Part shown: piece by piece, positions 25,919-34,590 of the stretch
Numbering within the stretch: the stretch's first letter is position 1
How the letters are laid out: every line of letters begins with the position of its first letter
Assembly: GCF_000374185.1 (NCBI RefSeq)
Contig: NZ_KB910518.1
Coordinates: forward strand, 674,196-738,195
Origin: Paenibacillus sp. HW567
Lineage (GTDB): Bacteria > Bacillota > Bacilli > Paenibacillales > Paenibacillaceae
Direction of reading: 5' to 3'
DNA: 64,000 nt
The notes under the pieces: model-generated
What the model was told of the DNA's origin: nothing
The model's database searches: none
What the model saw: the letters and a program-made list of their open reading frames with translations, nothing else
Made by a program: the position numbers and the translations under genes

Positions 25919-27466
25919 ATGACAGGGAAGGTCTATTTGGTTGGCGCAGGTCCCGGGGATGCGAAGCTGATTACAATTAAAGGCCGGGAATGCATTCAGA
26001 AGGCGGATGTGCTGGTGTACGACCGGCTGGCTAGTCCAAGACTGCTTCAATGGATGAAACCCGGCGGGCAAAAAATATACGTAGGCAAGCTGCCTGACCG
26101 CCACACGATGAAGCAGGAGGATATTAACCAGTTGCTTGTGGATTTGGCGCTTGAGGGCAAGACGGTGGTGCGGCTGAAGGGCGGAGACCCGACGATTTTT
26201 GGCCGTGTGGGTGAAGAGGCGGAGCTGCTTCGCAGGCATGGCATTTACTATGAGATTGTGCCGGGGATTACCTCGGCAATCAGTGTCCCGGCTTATGCCG
26301 GCATTCCGGTAACCCACCGGGACCTGGCTTCCTCCCTGTCCATTATTACAGGGCATGAGAGCCCGGATAAGCTGGACCATTCCATTCATTGGGATAAGGT
26401 GACGAATGCTACGGGGACGCTGGTTTTCCTCATGGGGGTTGCCAAAATCGGGTATATCAGCGCCCAGTTGATCAAGCACGGGCGGCCGCCGCAGACGCCG
26501 GTGGCGCTGGTGCGCTGGGGCACGCGGGCGGATCAGGAGACGCTGACGGGCACGCTTGCCGACATCGAGGCGAAGGTGAAGGCGGCGGATTTTCAGCCGC
26601 CGGCGGTAATTGTCGTCGGCGAGGTGGTGCTGCAGCGCGAGCAGCTCATGTGGGTAGAGGCGCTGCCGCTGTTCGGCAAGCGCATTGTGGTTACACGCGC
26701 CCGCAGCCAGGCAAGCGAGCTGGTGGACCGGATTGAGGAGCTCGGCGGCGAGCCCTACGAGTTCCCTGTTATTGAGACGATTCTGCCCGAAGGCGAGGAG
26801 CAGAGAGCAAGCATTGCCGCCGCGCTGGCGGCGCTGGAAGAATACGATTACGTATTCTTCACCAGCGCGAACGGCGTGGAGTTTTTTTGGCGCCACCTGG
26901 CGGAGCTGAAGGTGGACGTCCGGGGGCTGCACCACGCAGCTATCGGCGCGGTGGGTCCGGCCACAGCCGCTGCGCTGGCGCAGCGCGGGCTGATGGCCGA
27001 AGAGCTGCCTGGACGCTTCCAGGCAGAGGGGCTGCTTGAAGCCTTCGGCTCAAGGCTGCAGCCGGGGCAGAAGGTGCTGCTTCCGCGCGGCGATCTGGCG
27101 CGGGAATGGCTGCCGGACAAGCTGCGTGAGCTTGGGCTGCAGGTGACCGAAGTGGACACCTATGAGACGGTGGTGACCGGGGAGGATGATATTGAGCTGC
27201 TTAAGCTGCTGGAAGAGAAGCGTATTCATGCGATTACCTTCACCAGTTCCTCAACTGTGCGCAATTTCATCAGCATCCTGAAGCGGATGGGGCTGGAAGA
27301 CCCGCTTCCGCTGCTTGCAGACATCACAATAGCCTGCATTGGACCTGTAACGGAGAAAACTGCCGTAGAGGCTGGGCTTACACCGGGATTGCTCCCTGCC
27401 GAAGCGACGATGGAAGCTTTGGTGCAGGAGCTCTGCCGCTGGAATGAGACAACGCGGCTGAGATAG
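25919..27466 (+). CDS. cobA-hemD: Uroporphyrinogen-III C-methyltransferase / uroporphyrinogen-III synthase fusion
   Basis: 515 residues from ATG 25919, four bases after the hemC stop. Residues about 1-245 are SUMT/CobA: YLVGAGPGDAKLIT, VVRLKGGDPTIFGR, PGITSAISVPAYAGIPVTHR and FLMGV. Residues about 255-515 are HemD: RIVVTRARSQASEL, FFTSANGVEFF, LLPRGDLAREWLP and a C-terminal TFTSSSTVRNF. HemD cyclises hydroxymethylbilane to uroporphyrinogen III. CobA methylates it to precorrin-2, drawing it to sirohaem/B12. The fusion places the branch point in one protein. Confidence 0.95.
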   Translation: MTGKVYLVGAGPGDAKLITIKGRECIQKADVLVYDRLASPRLLQWMKPGGQKIYVGKLPDRHTMKQEDINQLLVDLALEGKTVVRLKGGDPTIFGRVGEEAELLRRHGIYYEIVPGITSAISVPAYAGIPVTHRDLASSLSIITGHESPDKLDHSIHWDKVTNATGTLVFLMGVAKIGYISAQLIKHGRPPQTPVALVRWGTRADQETLTGTLADIEAKVKAADFQPPAVIVVGEVVLQREQLMWVEALPLFGKRIVVTRARSQASELVDRIEELGGEPYEFPVIETILPEGEEQRASIAAALAALEEYDYVFFTSANGVEFFWRHLAELKVDVRGLHHAAIGAVGPATAAALAQRGLMAEELPGRFQAEGLLEAFGSRLQPGQKVLLPRGDLAREWLPDKLRELGLQVTEVDTYETVVTGEDDIELLKLLEEKRIHAITFTSSSTVRNFISILKRMGLEDPLPLLADITIACIGPVTEKTAVEAGLTPGLLPAEATMEALVQELCRWNETTRLR

Positions 27467-27612
27467 GCCGTGGACGAAAAATTGTTTTTTGAAAAAAGGC
27501 TTCTGCACGCAGACAAGATAAATATATCGCTGCAGTCAAAGCATGGATGGAATCATAGCTGCATTTAATGCTCGATTTGTGTAGATATTTACATATACAG
27601 GAGGATGAAAAA

Positions 27613-28611
27613 ATGGGTTTTCCAATTTCGCGTCACCGCCGTTTGCGCGGGACAGCCGGAATCCGCGGAATGGTGCGGGAGACGGTACTGAATACGCTGG
27701 ATTTCATCCAGCCGATTTTTGTAACGCATGGAACAGGTATCAAAAATGAGATCGGCTCGATGCCGGGCGTGTACCATTTTTCGCTGGATACGCTGAAGGA
27801 AGAGGTTGACGAGATTGCCGCGCTGGGCATCCCGGCTGTGCTGCTGTTCGGGATTCCCGAAACGAAGGATGCTGTGGGCTCTTCCGCGTTCGCGGAGGAT
27901 GGCATCGTTCAGGAGGCTACACGGCTGATTAAAGAGTGGTACCCTGAGCTGCTGGTGGTGGCGGATACCTGTCTGTGCGAGTTCACGGACCACGGGCATT
28001 GCGGCATGGTTCATACCCATACGGTCAACGGTGTGGTTCACGGCGATGTGATCAACGATGCTTCGCTGGAGCTGCTGACCCGTACGGCGGTATCCCAGGC
28101 CCGGGCGGGGGCGGATATTATTGCTCCTTCCAATATGATGGATGGCTTCGTGCAGGCGATCCGTGCCGGACTCGATGAGAACGGGTTCGAGCATGTGCCG
28201 ATTATGTCTTATTCAGTAAAATATGCTTCAGCCTTCTACGGTCCTTTCCGTGAAGCCGCTGATTCCGCACCGCAGTTCGGCAACCGCAAAACGTACCAGA
28301 TGGACCCGGCCAATCTGCGAGAGGCGATCCGCGAAGCGGATTCCGATGTGCTGGAAGGCGCAGATATGCTGATGGTAAAACCTGCCCTGGCTTATCTGGA
28401 TGTGATCCGCACCATCCGTGACCAATTCGATCTGCCGCTGGTCGCTTATAATGTGAGCGGAGAGTACTCTATGGTCAAAGCGGCTGCACAGCAGGGCTGG
28501 ATTGATGAGCAGGCCGTAGTCCTGGAAATGCTGACCGGGATGAAACGCGCCGGAGCGGATATTATCATTACTTACTTTGCCAAAGATGCGGCCCGCTGGC
28601 TGCGCGGCTAA
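27613..28611 (+). CDS. hemB: Delta-aminolevulinic acid dehydratase (porphobilinogen synthase)
   Basis: Condenses two 5-aminolevulinates to porphobilinogen. 332 residues from ATG 27613, directly after AGGAGGATG; upstream in-frame codons lack a site. The zinc cysteines C120, C122 and C130 lie in [15 protein letters not shown]. The Schiff-base lysines are K203 ([12 protein letters not shown]) and K256 ([10 protein letters not shown]). About 145 bases separate it from the fusion gene, with no terminator seen, so it is probably still in the operon. Confidence 0.96.
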   Translation: MGFPISRHRRLRGTAGIRGMVRETVLNTLDFIQPIFVTHGTGIKNEIGSMPGVYHFSLDTLKEEVDEIAALGIPAVLLFGIPETKDAVGSSAFAEDGIVQEATRLIKEWYPELLVVADTCLCEFTDHGHCGMVHTHTVNGVVHGDVINDASLELLTRTAVSQARAGADIIAPSNMMDGFVQAIRAGLDENGFEHVPIMSYSVKYASAFYGPFREAADSAPQFGNRKTYQMDPANLREAIREADSDVLEGADMLMVKPALAYLDVIRTIRDQFDLPLVAYNVSGEYSMVKAAAQQGWIDEQAVVLEMLTGMKRAGADIIITYFAKDAARWLRG

Positions 28612-28659
28612 ATGCCCCGGCGGCTAGCCGGGAATATGAACAGGACTGGAGTGGAGATC

Positions 28660-29961
28660 ATGGAGAACACGCCTTTGGCGCGGCGGGAAGAGGCTTCCCG
28701 CAACGCTTTTGAAGAAGCTAAGCAGTATATCCCCGGTGGGGTGAACAGCCCGGTCCGGGCGTTCAAATCTGTTGGATTGACACCGATTTATGTAGATCAT
28801 GGCGCGGGCTCGCGCATTTACGATATCGACGGCAACAGCTTTATCGACTACGTCTGCTCATGGGGTCCGCTCATTATGGGGCATGCCCACCCTGAGGTGG
28901 TGAAGGCGCTGCAGGAGACGGCGTCCAAAGGGACAAGTTTCGGCGCACCGACACTTTTGGAGACAGAAATGGCCAAAACGGTAGTAGAGCGCGTACATTC
29001 CGTTGATATCGTACGTATGGTCAATTCGGGAACCGAAGCTACCATGAGCGCCATCCGTCTTGCCCGGGGCTATACCGGACGCAGCAAAATCCTCAAGTTC
29101 GAAGGCTCCTACCACGGCCATGGGGACAGCCTCCTGATCAAAGCCGGTTCGGGTGTGGCAACGCTCGGATTGCCGGACAGTCCCGGCGTGCCTGAAGGTG
29201 TAGCGGTGAACACGATTGCTGTGCCATACAACGATCTGGAGGGAGTTAAGGTCGCCTTTGAACGGTACGGCAATGAGCTTGCGGCAGTGATTGTGGAGCC
29301 GATTGCCGGAAATATGGGCGTGGTACCGCCGCTTCCGGGATTCTTAGAGGGGCTTCGCGGGCTGACAACGGAGTATGGCGCACTGTTGATTTTTGACGAG
29401 GTGATGACTGGCTTTCGGGTGAACCGGGGCTGTGCGCAGGGGTTGTTCGGTATCGAGCCGGACCTGACCTGCTTCGGCAAGGTTATCGGCGGCGGTCTTC
29501 CGGTAGGCGCTTATGGCGGCAGACGGGAGATTATGGAGCAGATCGCTCCAACAGGCCCGATCTACCAGGCGGGTACCCTGAGCGGCAATCCGCTGGCGAT
29601 GGCGGCGGGCTTGACTACGCTCAAGCTGCTGACACCGGAGGTATACGACCGTCTGGAAACTCTCGGCGCGCGGCTGGAAGCGGGGCTGAAGCGCAATGCG
29701 GAAGAGATTGGCATTCCGCTGACGATTAACCGTGTTGGCTCGATGGTCTGCCCGTTCTTTACCGAAGGGCCGGTAACCAATTATAATACGGCAAAAGCGA
29801 GCAATCTGGACATATTCCGCCGCTATTTCGGCAAAATGCTGGATCAGGGAATCAGCGTTCCGCCTTCGCAGTTTGAGGGAATGTTCGTCTCTGCCGCGCA
29901 TAGCGAGCAGGATATTGACGATACCCTTGAGGGCCATTACCGTGCCCTCAAGTCTCTGTGA
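28660..29961 (+). CDS. hemL: Glutamate-1-semialdehyde 2,1-aminomutase
   Basis: A PLP enzyme converting glutamate-1-semialdehyde to 5-aminolevulinate. 433 residues from ATG 28660 ([17 protein letters not shown]), preceded by [50 protein letters not shown] and the PLP lysine K274 in [17 protein letters not shown] are all present. The frame is open further upstream to 28612, but that gives an atypical N-terminus. Its stop overlaps the start of the pseudouridine synthase gene. Confidence 0.96.
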   Translation: MENTPLARREEASRNAFEEAKQYIPGGVNSPVRAFKSVGLTPIYVDHGAGSRIYDIDGNSFIDYVCSWGPLIMGHAHPEVVKALQETASKGTSFGAPTLLETEMAKTVVERVHSVDIVRMVNSGTEATMSAIRLARGYTGRSKILKFEGSYHGHGDSLLIKAGSGVATLGLPDSPGVPEGVAVNTIAVPYNDLEGVKVAFERYGNELAAVIVEPIAGNMGVVPPLPGFLEGLRGLTTEYGALLIFDEVMTGFRVNRGCAQGLFGIEPDLTCFGKVIGGGLPVGAYGGRREIMEQIAPTGPIYQAGTLSGNPLAMAAGLTTLKLLTPEVYDRLETLGARLEAGLKRNAEEIGIPLTINRVGSMVCPFFTEGPVTNYNTAKASNLDIFRRYFGKMLDQGISVPPSQFEGMFVSAAHSEQDIDDTLEGHYRALKSL

Positions 29962-30950
29962 CGGCGGAGAAGGGACATGTCTCCGGCGGCATTGCAGGCG
30001 GCGGAGCATGGACCCGCCGGGGGGAATGGCTGGAGGCCATGCCCGGACGGGCCGTTACCGCTGCCGCAGATGCGGAGGCGGCGGTAGACAGGTGGCTGCT
30101 GGCCACCGCCGGGATGCCTGCGAAGCTTCATGCGCGCTTGCGCCGCGAGGGCGGCATCCAGTGGCGGGGAGACCGGCTGCGGCTCTTGCTGTTCCCCTAC
30201 CGGGAGGCGGGAATTGAGCCGGTATGGCAGGAGGCCGGGGTGCTTTTCGAGGATGATTTTTGCCTCGTTGTCCATAAGCCTGCGGGCATGGGGGTTCACC
30301 CGGATGGCAGCAGTGATGAGGTCACGCTGGATCATGTCGTTGCGGCGCATTATGCCGCTTCCGGCGGAGGCGTCGCCGTCCGCCACATCCATCGGCTGGA
30401 CAAAGACACGACTGGGCCGGTGCTGTATGCGAAGAATGAATACGCGCAGCTTGTTCTCGATGAGGCTATGCGCGGCAAAGAAGTCTCACGGCTCTACGCC
30501 GCGATTGTGGAGGGCATCGTGCCGCCGGCGCTTAAGGTCATCGACGCCCCGATCGGGCGGGACCGCCATCATGCGGCCCGCCGGCGGGTCTCGCCGGGCG
30601 GACAAGCGGCGATGACGCAAATCATAGGCCGCGAGGTGCTGCAGGGCGGAACTGCGGTCAAGGTGGAGCTTGAGACCGGACGCACGCACCAGATCCGTGT
30701 TCACCTCAGTCACATGGGCCATCCGTTATACGGGGATGAGCTGTACGGCGGTCCTCCTTGGAACTCCGGCGTTACGGAAGTAGACACCGGTCAGCGCCAG
30801 CGTCCGCAGGCCAAGGGCCGTCAGGCACTGCACGGTGAAATGCTTGTGTTCAACCATCCTTGGAGCCGGGAGAAGCTGGAAATAACCGATCCTTGGCCGG
30901 AGGACATGCTCCGGCTGCGGGAGCTGCTCGGTTGCGGCCCGCAAGAGTAA
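29958..30950 (+). CDS. RluA-family RNA pseudouridine synthase
   Basis: 330 residues from GTG 29958, overlapping the hemL stop (GTGA). [11 protein letters not shown] contains the catalytic aspartate D148. [13 protein letters not shown] and [20 protein letters not shown] are the other RluA signatures. The first ~70 residues are Gly/Ala/Arg-rich and include a degenerate S4-like segment ([14 protein letters not shown]). It isomerises uridine in rRNA or tRNA; the site is unknown. Last gene of the hem run. Confidence 0.9.
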   Translation: MTAEKGHVSGGIAGGGAWTRRGEWLEAMPGRAVTAAADAEAAVDRWLLATAGMPAKLHARLRREGGIQWRGDRLRLLLFPYREAGIEPVWQEAGVLFEDDFCLVVHKPAGMGVHPDGSSDEVTLDHVVAAHYAASGGGVAVRHIHRLDKDTTGPVLYAKNEYAQLVLDEAMRGKEVSRLYAAIVEGIVPPALKVIDAPIGRDRHHAARRRVSPGGQAAMTQIIGREVLQGGTAVKVELETGRTHQIRVHLSHMGHPLYGDELYGGPPWNSGVTEVDTGQRQRPQAKGRQALHGEMLVFNHPWSREKLEITDPWPEDMLRLRELLGCGPQE

Positions 30951-30990
30951 GGTTCCCCGCAGCGGATTGGATGCGGGTCAGTGGGAACTT

Positions 30991-31041
30991 AAAAGGAGAC
31001 GTAAAGTTACGCCGCAGCGTAGCCTTACGTCTCCTTTTTTT
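30991..31041 (+). terminator. Terminator of the hem cluster
   Basis: AAAGGAGACGTAA and TTACGTCTCCTTT form a 13-bp perfect stem around a GC-rich inner region and are followed by Ts. It lies 40 bases after the pseudouridine synthase stop. Confidence 0.9.
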
Positions 31042-31080
31042 CGGATATCGTCCTTATAAGAAAGGCGTAGCCGTTTCCAC

Positions 31081-31281
31081 TTACTGGAGCCTCTTTTCAT
31101 AATCTCTGATGTAATCGCGGCCTGCTTGAGTGAGCTTGCCTGCACGGGCATAGCCCGCTTCGTGAATATGTCTCAGCACGGTATTGAAATCCCTTTGCTC
31201 CACACCAATTTGCTGGAACTCAGGTGTCAGTTGTTGCTCGATCACCTTCAAGCTTAGATATACGGGGTCAACGCTGGTCAA
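31081..31281 (-). CDS. Small hypothetical protein, 66 residues
   Basis: The frame reads TSVDPVYLSLKVIEQQLTPE and ends RAGKLTQAGRDYIRDYEKRL. It looks like a small winged-helix fold (a recognition-like helix followed by AGKLTQAGRDYI), but I cannot name a family. AAGGAGG lies nine bases before TTG 31281; the in-frame GTG 31290 abuts the site and is less likely. It follows the cyclase gene in the same direction, about 90 bases later. Confidence 0.55.
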   Translation of the reverse strand: MTSVDPVYLSLKVIEQQLTPEFQQIGVEQRDFNTVLRHIHEAGYARAGKLTQAGRDYIRDYEKRLQ

Positions 31282-31370
31282 TGCCTTCACCCTCCTTCCT
31301 GCCGGGGATTCTGCTGTTATTGCGACAGTGTATTCCCGGCAGAGCCCGTTGGTGACACTCTATCTGCACA

Positions 31371-32627
31371 CTAAGACTCCGGCAGCTCCAGCTCATTTTT
31401 CCAGGAGAGACGGTTTCGGCCAAGCTTCTTCGATTCCAGCAGCAGTTGGTCGGCGCAGACGTAGCCTTTTTCTATGGAAGTTTTCTGGCCCGGAGCTGCC
31501 TTGTAATAGTACAGTCCAAAAGAAGCCGAATACACCACGGTGATGTTCTCCTCCTCGAATTCCGCAGTAACACTGTGCTCGTGAATATCGTCCAGAATCT
31601 CCTGGATTTGCGTGCGGCACTGCTCAAAGGTCTTGTTTCTTAAAAAAATCGTGAACTCTTCCCCTCCGCTGCGGAACAGAATGTCCTTCTCCTGCAAATG
31701 CGCCTTTAAGGTTTCGGCAAAATGGATAATGACCCGGTCGCCGACGGCGTGGTTGTAGGTATCGTTGATTTTTTTGAAGCGGTCGATGTCAGCGACAACA
31801 ACACCGATGTTTTCTCCGCTCTGGCCCAGCTCCTTCATCATTTTGTCCATGTGGGCCCGGTTGAAGGTTCCTGTCAAAAAATCCTGGTAGGCCATCTGCT
31901 CGAATTTATCCCGTTCAAATTTATGCTGGGCGCTTTGCGATTTGGAATAGAAGGAAAGGCTGACGATGTAATTCAGCAGGAAAAGCGCGATCAGCATCTC
32001 CCATTTCTCCATTTGCAGCAGCCGCAGCAATAAAGCATTGGTCAGGGTTACCTTGCTGAAGTCCAGCAGATTTCTGTTCTTGAACATGATGTTGTAGGCC
32101 TCATGGCGGGTGGTGATATCTCCTGACAGCGCAAAGGTAATCACAATAAAGCCTGAAGATAGGGTTGTTGTTACACAGACTACCAGCAGAAAGAGCAGCC
32201 AGTAGCCTACGCCCAGCGGAATCTTTTCGGCAAAGGGGTAGAGCAGCGTATAAAGGTAATAGCTGGCCGAGCCGCCAAGCGCGAAGGAGCCGATATTATA
32301 AAAGGTATCCAGGAATTCTCCGGGATCTGCGGTTTTCGTTTTCTTTTTGTAAAAAAATACGGTAAACCGGTAAAATACCTCGAACAGGAATGTGCCAAGA
32401 GGGCCGGCGAATATGCCAAAAGAAGAAGTATAGCTGATTGCATAATCTATGTTGGAGTTGCCGCTGCGGGTCACTATGCGCAACTGATAATAAAAGCTGG
32501 AGAACGCCCAGTATAGAATCAGTGCCAGAATATATGTATGGTCCAGGACTACAGCGTGGTTCGCGCCGAAGGCTATGGCGAGGGAAGCCATAAACAGGAA
32601 AAGGTCAAATACCCTTGCTCTAGACAT
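31371..32627 (-). CDS. Membrane-bound GGDEF-domain diguanylate cyclase-like protein
   Basis: 418 residues from ATG 32627, preceded by AAAGGAAG. The N-terminal half has six to eight hydrophobic segments (a MASE-like sensor of no family I can name). The second half is a GGDEF domain: YQDFLTGTFNRAHMD, VVADIDRFKKINDTYNHAVGD and RSGGEEFTIF, with the active-site form GGEEF. The inhibitory I-site RxxD is replaced by QEKD, so product inhibition is probably absent. It would make cyclic di-GMP from GTP at the membrane. Confidence 0.88.
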   Translation of the reverse strand: MSRARVFDLFLFMASLAIAFGANHAVVLDHTYILALILYWAFSSFYYQLRIVTRSGNSNIDYAISYTSSFGIFAGPLGTFLFEVFYRFTVFFYKKKTKTADPGEFLDTFYNIGSFALGGSASYYLYTLLYPFAEKIPLGVGYWLLFLLVVCVTTTLSSGFIVITFALSGDITTRHEAYNIMFKNRNLLDFSKVTLTNALLLRLLQMEKWEMLIALFLLNYIVSLSFYSKSQSAQHKFERDKFEQMAYQDFLTGTFNRAHMDKMMKELGQSGENIGVVVADIDRFKKINDTYNHAVGDRVIIHFAETLKAHLQEKDILFRSGGEEFTIFLRNKTFEQCRTQIQEILDDIHEHSVTAEFEEENITVVYSASFGLYYYKAAPGQKTSIEKGYVCADQLLLESKKLGRNRLSWKNELELPES

Positions 32628-32833
32628 AACGATGATCTTCCTTTCAGGAGTTATACCGATTATAACCGAAAAAGGGTTCACCCGGACAAGAAAGTTGTTC
32701 CTGTCCGCCAGAGCCCAGCCCAAAGTTGTCATGCCTTCCTGATTGAAGCATATACATGAGTGGAGTAACATTTTGGGCTTATGCTCTGGGCTTGTCTCAG
32801 GGTTAGATTATGCCAAGAAGGAGGACACTTTCC

Positions 32834-34117
32834 GTGTTTGACCAGTCCCACGGTTTGCGGTTTGATATTTATGAACGCATTCATCTGCCGGCAGAGCTTC
32901 CGGGAATAGCTGAGCTGGAAGAGGTTGAACTGATCCCGGACATCCAGGTGATTCAGCGGGAGGACCGGGCTGAGCTGTACGGCCAACTGCTCCTCACCGG
33001 GCTCTACCGGGGAGAAGATGACCGGACACAACGTCTGGAGCATGCAATTCCCGTTGAAATTACAGTTCCGCTGACACGGGTCAGCTCGCTTGACGACATA
33101 GGGGTGGAGATCGAAAATTTCGATATTGACCTGCTTACGATGCGCACAGTCAATATAACCGGCGTACTTTCGCTGCATGGAATCGGAACCGGTGACACGC
33201 AGCCTGCCTGGCAGCAGGAGGAGTATACCGTAGCGTATTCCCCCGAGGAAGAGGGGCGGGTCGCGGAAGCTCCGGCTGGTGAACGTGAGCATGAGAGTGA
33301 GGCGCTCTATGAGAATTCGCTCTGGACCTATAACGAGGGAGCGACGGATATTTCCGCGCATGTGGCTGAGAATGTAAGCAGCAATGGCAATCCTTGGGGA
33401 ACTGTGGAGTCTGCTGCAAATCCGCCACTTCCGGAGGCGGTAGTGTCCACGCAGCCTGCGGACCTTGCCCCCGAGCAGCAAAAGGACAAGGAAGCGAAAT
33501 TGCGTACCCACAATCTGAATTCGGGAATCAGCGCCTCAGATAATACCGGCTCCGTGGAGAGTAGCGCTGAGACTCCTTCTGCAGAGGTTCATGCGGTTTA
33601 CCAAGAAGAGCTTGCGCTCTCTTCCGAAGCTTTGGACAATGAGGCCTCCTCGCCTAATGAGCCCGCAGCAGAATCTGCACCGGAAAACGAGAATGTGCCT
33701 GAGCTGTCACCCGAGGTCCAGACGATGCCTGAGGAGAAAGAGAAGGAGAAGGCTGATCTGAAGATCGGCGTCGGCAGTAAAAAAGAGGAGAAGCCTGCGG
33801 CGCAGGAGCATCTCTCCTTCTCCTCCCTGCTTGGCGCAGGCCGGGTCCGCAAGGAGCAGGAGATCCAGCACTCCGAGCAGCCGGTATCTGCGCCGGCAGC
33901 CCCCGAGGCCGGCAATGACACGGAGTGGAAAAGCCGGTTTATCGGCGGTCTGAACGGCGCGGATATGTTCCGCAAGGTCAGGCTCTGCATTGTCCAGCGT
34001 GAAGACACCCTGGATACCATCGCGGAGAAATATCAGCTTAGCGCACGGGAGCTGGTGATGTACAATCGCCTCTCCGGGCAGAACGTGGAGGAAGGGCAGG
34101 TTCTGTACATTCCCTGA
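32834..34117 (+). CDS. spoVID: Spore coat assembly protein SpoVID
   Basis: 427 residues from GTG 32834, nine bases after AGGAGG; the earlier in-frame ATG 32810 lies upstream of that site. The N-terminal domain (SHGLRFDIYERIHLPAELPG ... MRTVNITGVLSLHG) is the SpoVID/coat-encasement region. A long acidic, repeat-poor Glu/Pro/Ala linker follows. A LysM domain (CIVQREDTLDTIAEKYQLSA...EGQVLYIP) ends the protein. SpoVID drives encasement of the forespore by the coat and binds SafA, whose relative lies at 61.8 kb. The genome order spoVID-valS-folC is like Bacillus. Confidence 0.9.
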   Translation: MFDQSHGLRFDIYERIHLPAELPGIAELEEVELIPDIQVIQREDRAELYGQLLLTGLYRGEDDRTQRLEHAIPVEITVPLTRVSSLDDIGVEIENFDIDLLTMRTVNITGVLSLHGIGTGDTQPAWQQEEYTVAYSPEEEGRVAEAPAGEREHESEALYENSLWTYNEGATDISAHVAENVSSNGNPWGTVESAANPPLPEAVVSTQPADLAPEQQKDKEAKLRTHNLNSGISASDNTGSVESSAETPSAEVHAVYQEELALSSEALDNEASSPNEPAAESAPENENVPELSPEVQTMPEEKEKEKADLKIGVGSKKEEKPAAQEHLSFSSLLGAGRVRKEQEIQHSEQPVSAPAAPEAGNDTEWKSRFIGGLNGADMFRKVRLCIVQREDTLDTIAEKYQLSARELVMYNRLSGQNVEEGQVLYIP

Positions 34118-34128
34118 CAGTAATTATT

Positions 34129-34166
34129 AGAAGGTCCCGGCCGGAAGCGGTGCGGGATCTTCTTAT
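34129..34166 (+). terminator. Probable spoVID terminator
   Basis: AGAAGGTCCCG and CGGGATCTTCT pair over 11 bp (one G-U) around GCCGGAAGCGGTG. The downstream tract is only moderately T-rich. Confidence 0.6.
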
Positions 34167-34209
34167 GCATGTTTGCATGTATAAGTTCCGCAGTTTGTGT
34201 GTATGCTGG

Positions 34210-34238
34210 TTGACTAGGAATAGTACTAAATGTATTAT
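34210..34238 (+). promoter_or_regulatory. Sigma-A promoter of valS
   Basis: TTGACT (34210-34215) and TATTAT (34233-34238) are separated by exactly 17 bases. They sit just upstream of the T-box leader. Confidence 0.75.
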
Positions 34239-34249
34239 GGAAATAAGTA

Positions 34250-34555
34250 AAGTGAAAGACTGGGAACGGGAAGAGTAGGCGGTCAGCCCTTCAGAGAGCG
34301 GAATTTGTTGTTGCTGTGAACTTCCGCAGGATGCAGCCCCCGAAGTCGCCCCGGAGTCGCCCTTCTAAGCCTGATTTCATGATATGAAATTCAGGGTAGG
34401 ATGTGGCCGGATGCAGCCGTTATCTGCATGAGTGTCGCGCTGGGCTTGTAGAACCGTTAGGGGCTAAAGGCTGAGGGTTATTTTTGTATAGCGCGAAACA
34501 AAGGTGGTACCGCGAAAGAATGGCCTTTCGTCCTTTGAGACGAAGGGCCTTTTTG
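34250..34555 (+). ncRNA. T-box leader of valS, specifier GTC (Val)
   Basis: The T-box sequence AAAGGTGGTACCGCG lies at 34500-34514. It is followed by the terminator stem GGCCTTTCGTC/GACGAAGGGCC with loop CTTTGA and TTTTT (34522-34555). Stem I is visible upstream (AGTAGGCGG, then AGAGAGCGG with a distal loop TGTGAAC). In the returning strand, CGAAGTCGCC contains a GTC valine codon after GAA (34345-34347), the expected specifier position. Uncharged tRNA-Val should stabilise the antiterminator and turn valS on. Confidence 0.9.
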
Positions 34556-34590
34556 TGCATAATATGCTACTTAAATGGAGGGTTCCAACA

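Noticed and set aside
25868..26935. 355-residue reverse frame opposite cobA-hemD
   Set aside because: It is antisense to a certain gene, rich in His/Arg/Gln as expected for the complement of GC-rich codons, with no recognisable motif.
34504..34590. N-terminal extension of ValS
   Set aside because: The in-frame codons lie in the T-box antiterminator/terminator; the true ATG at 34591 has GGAGGG.
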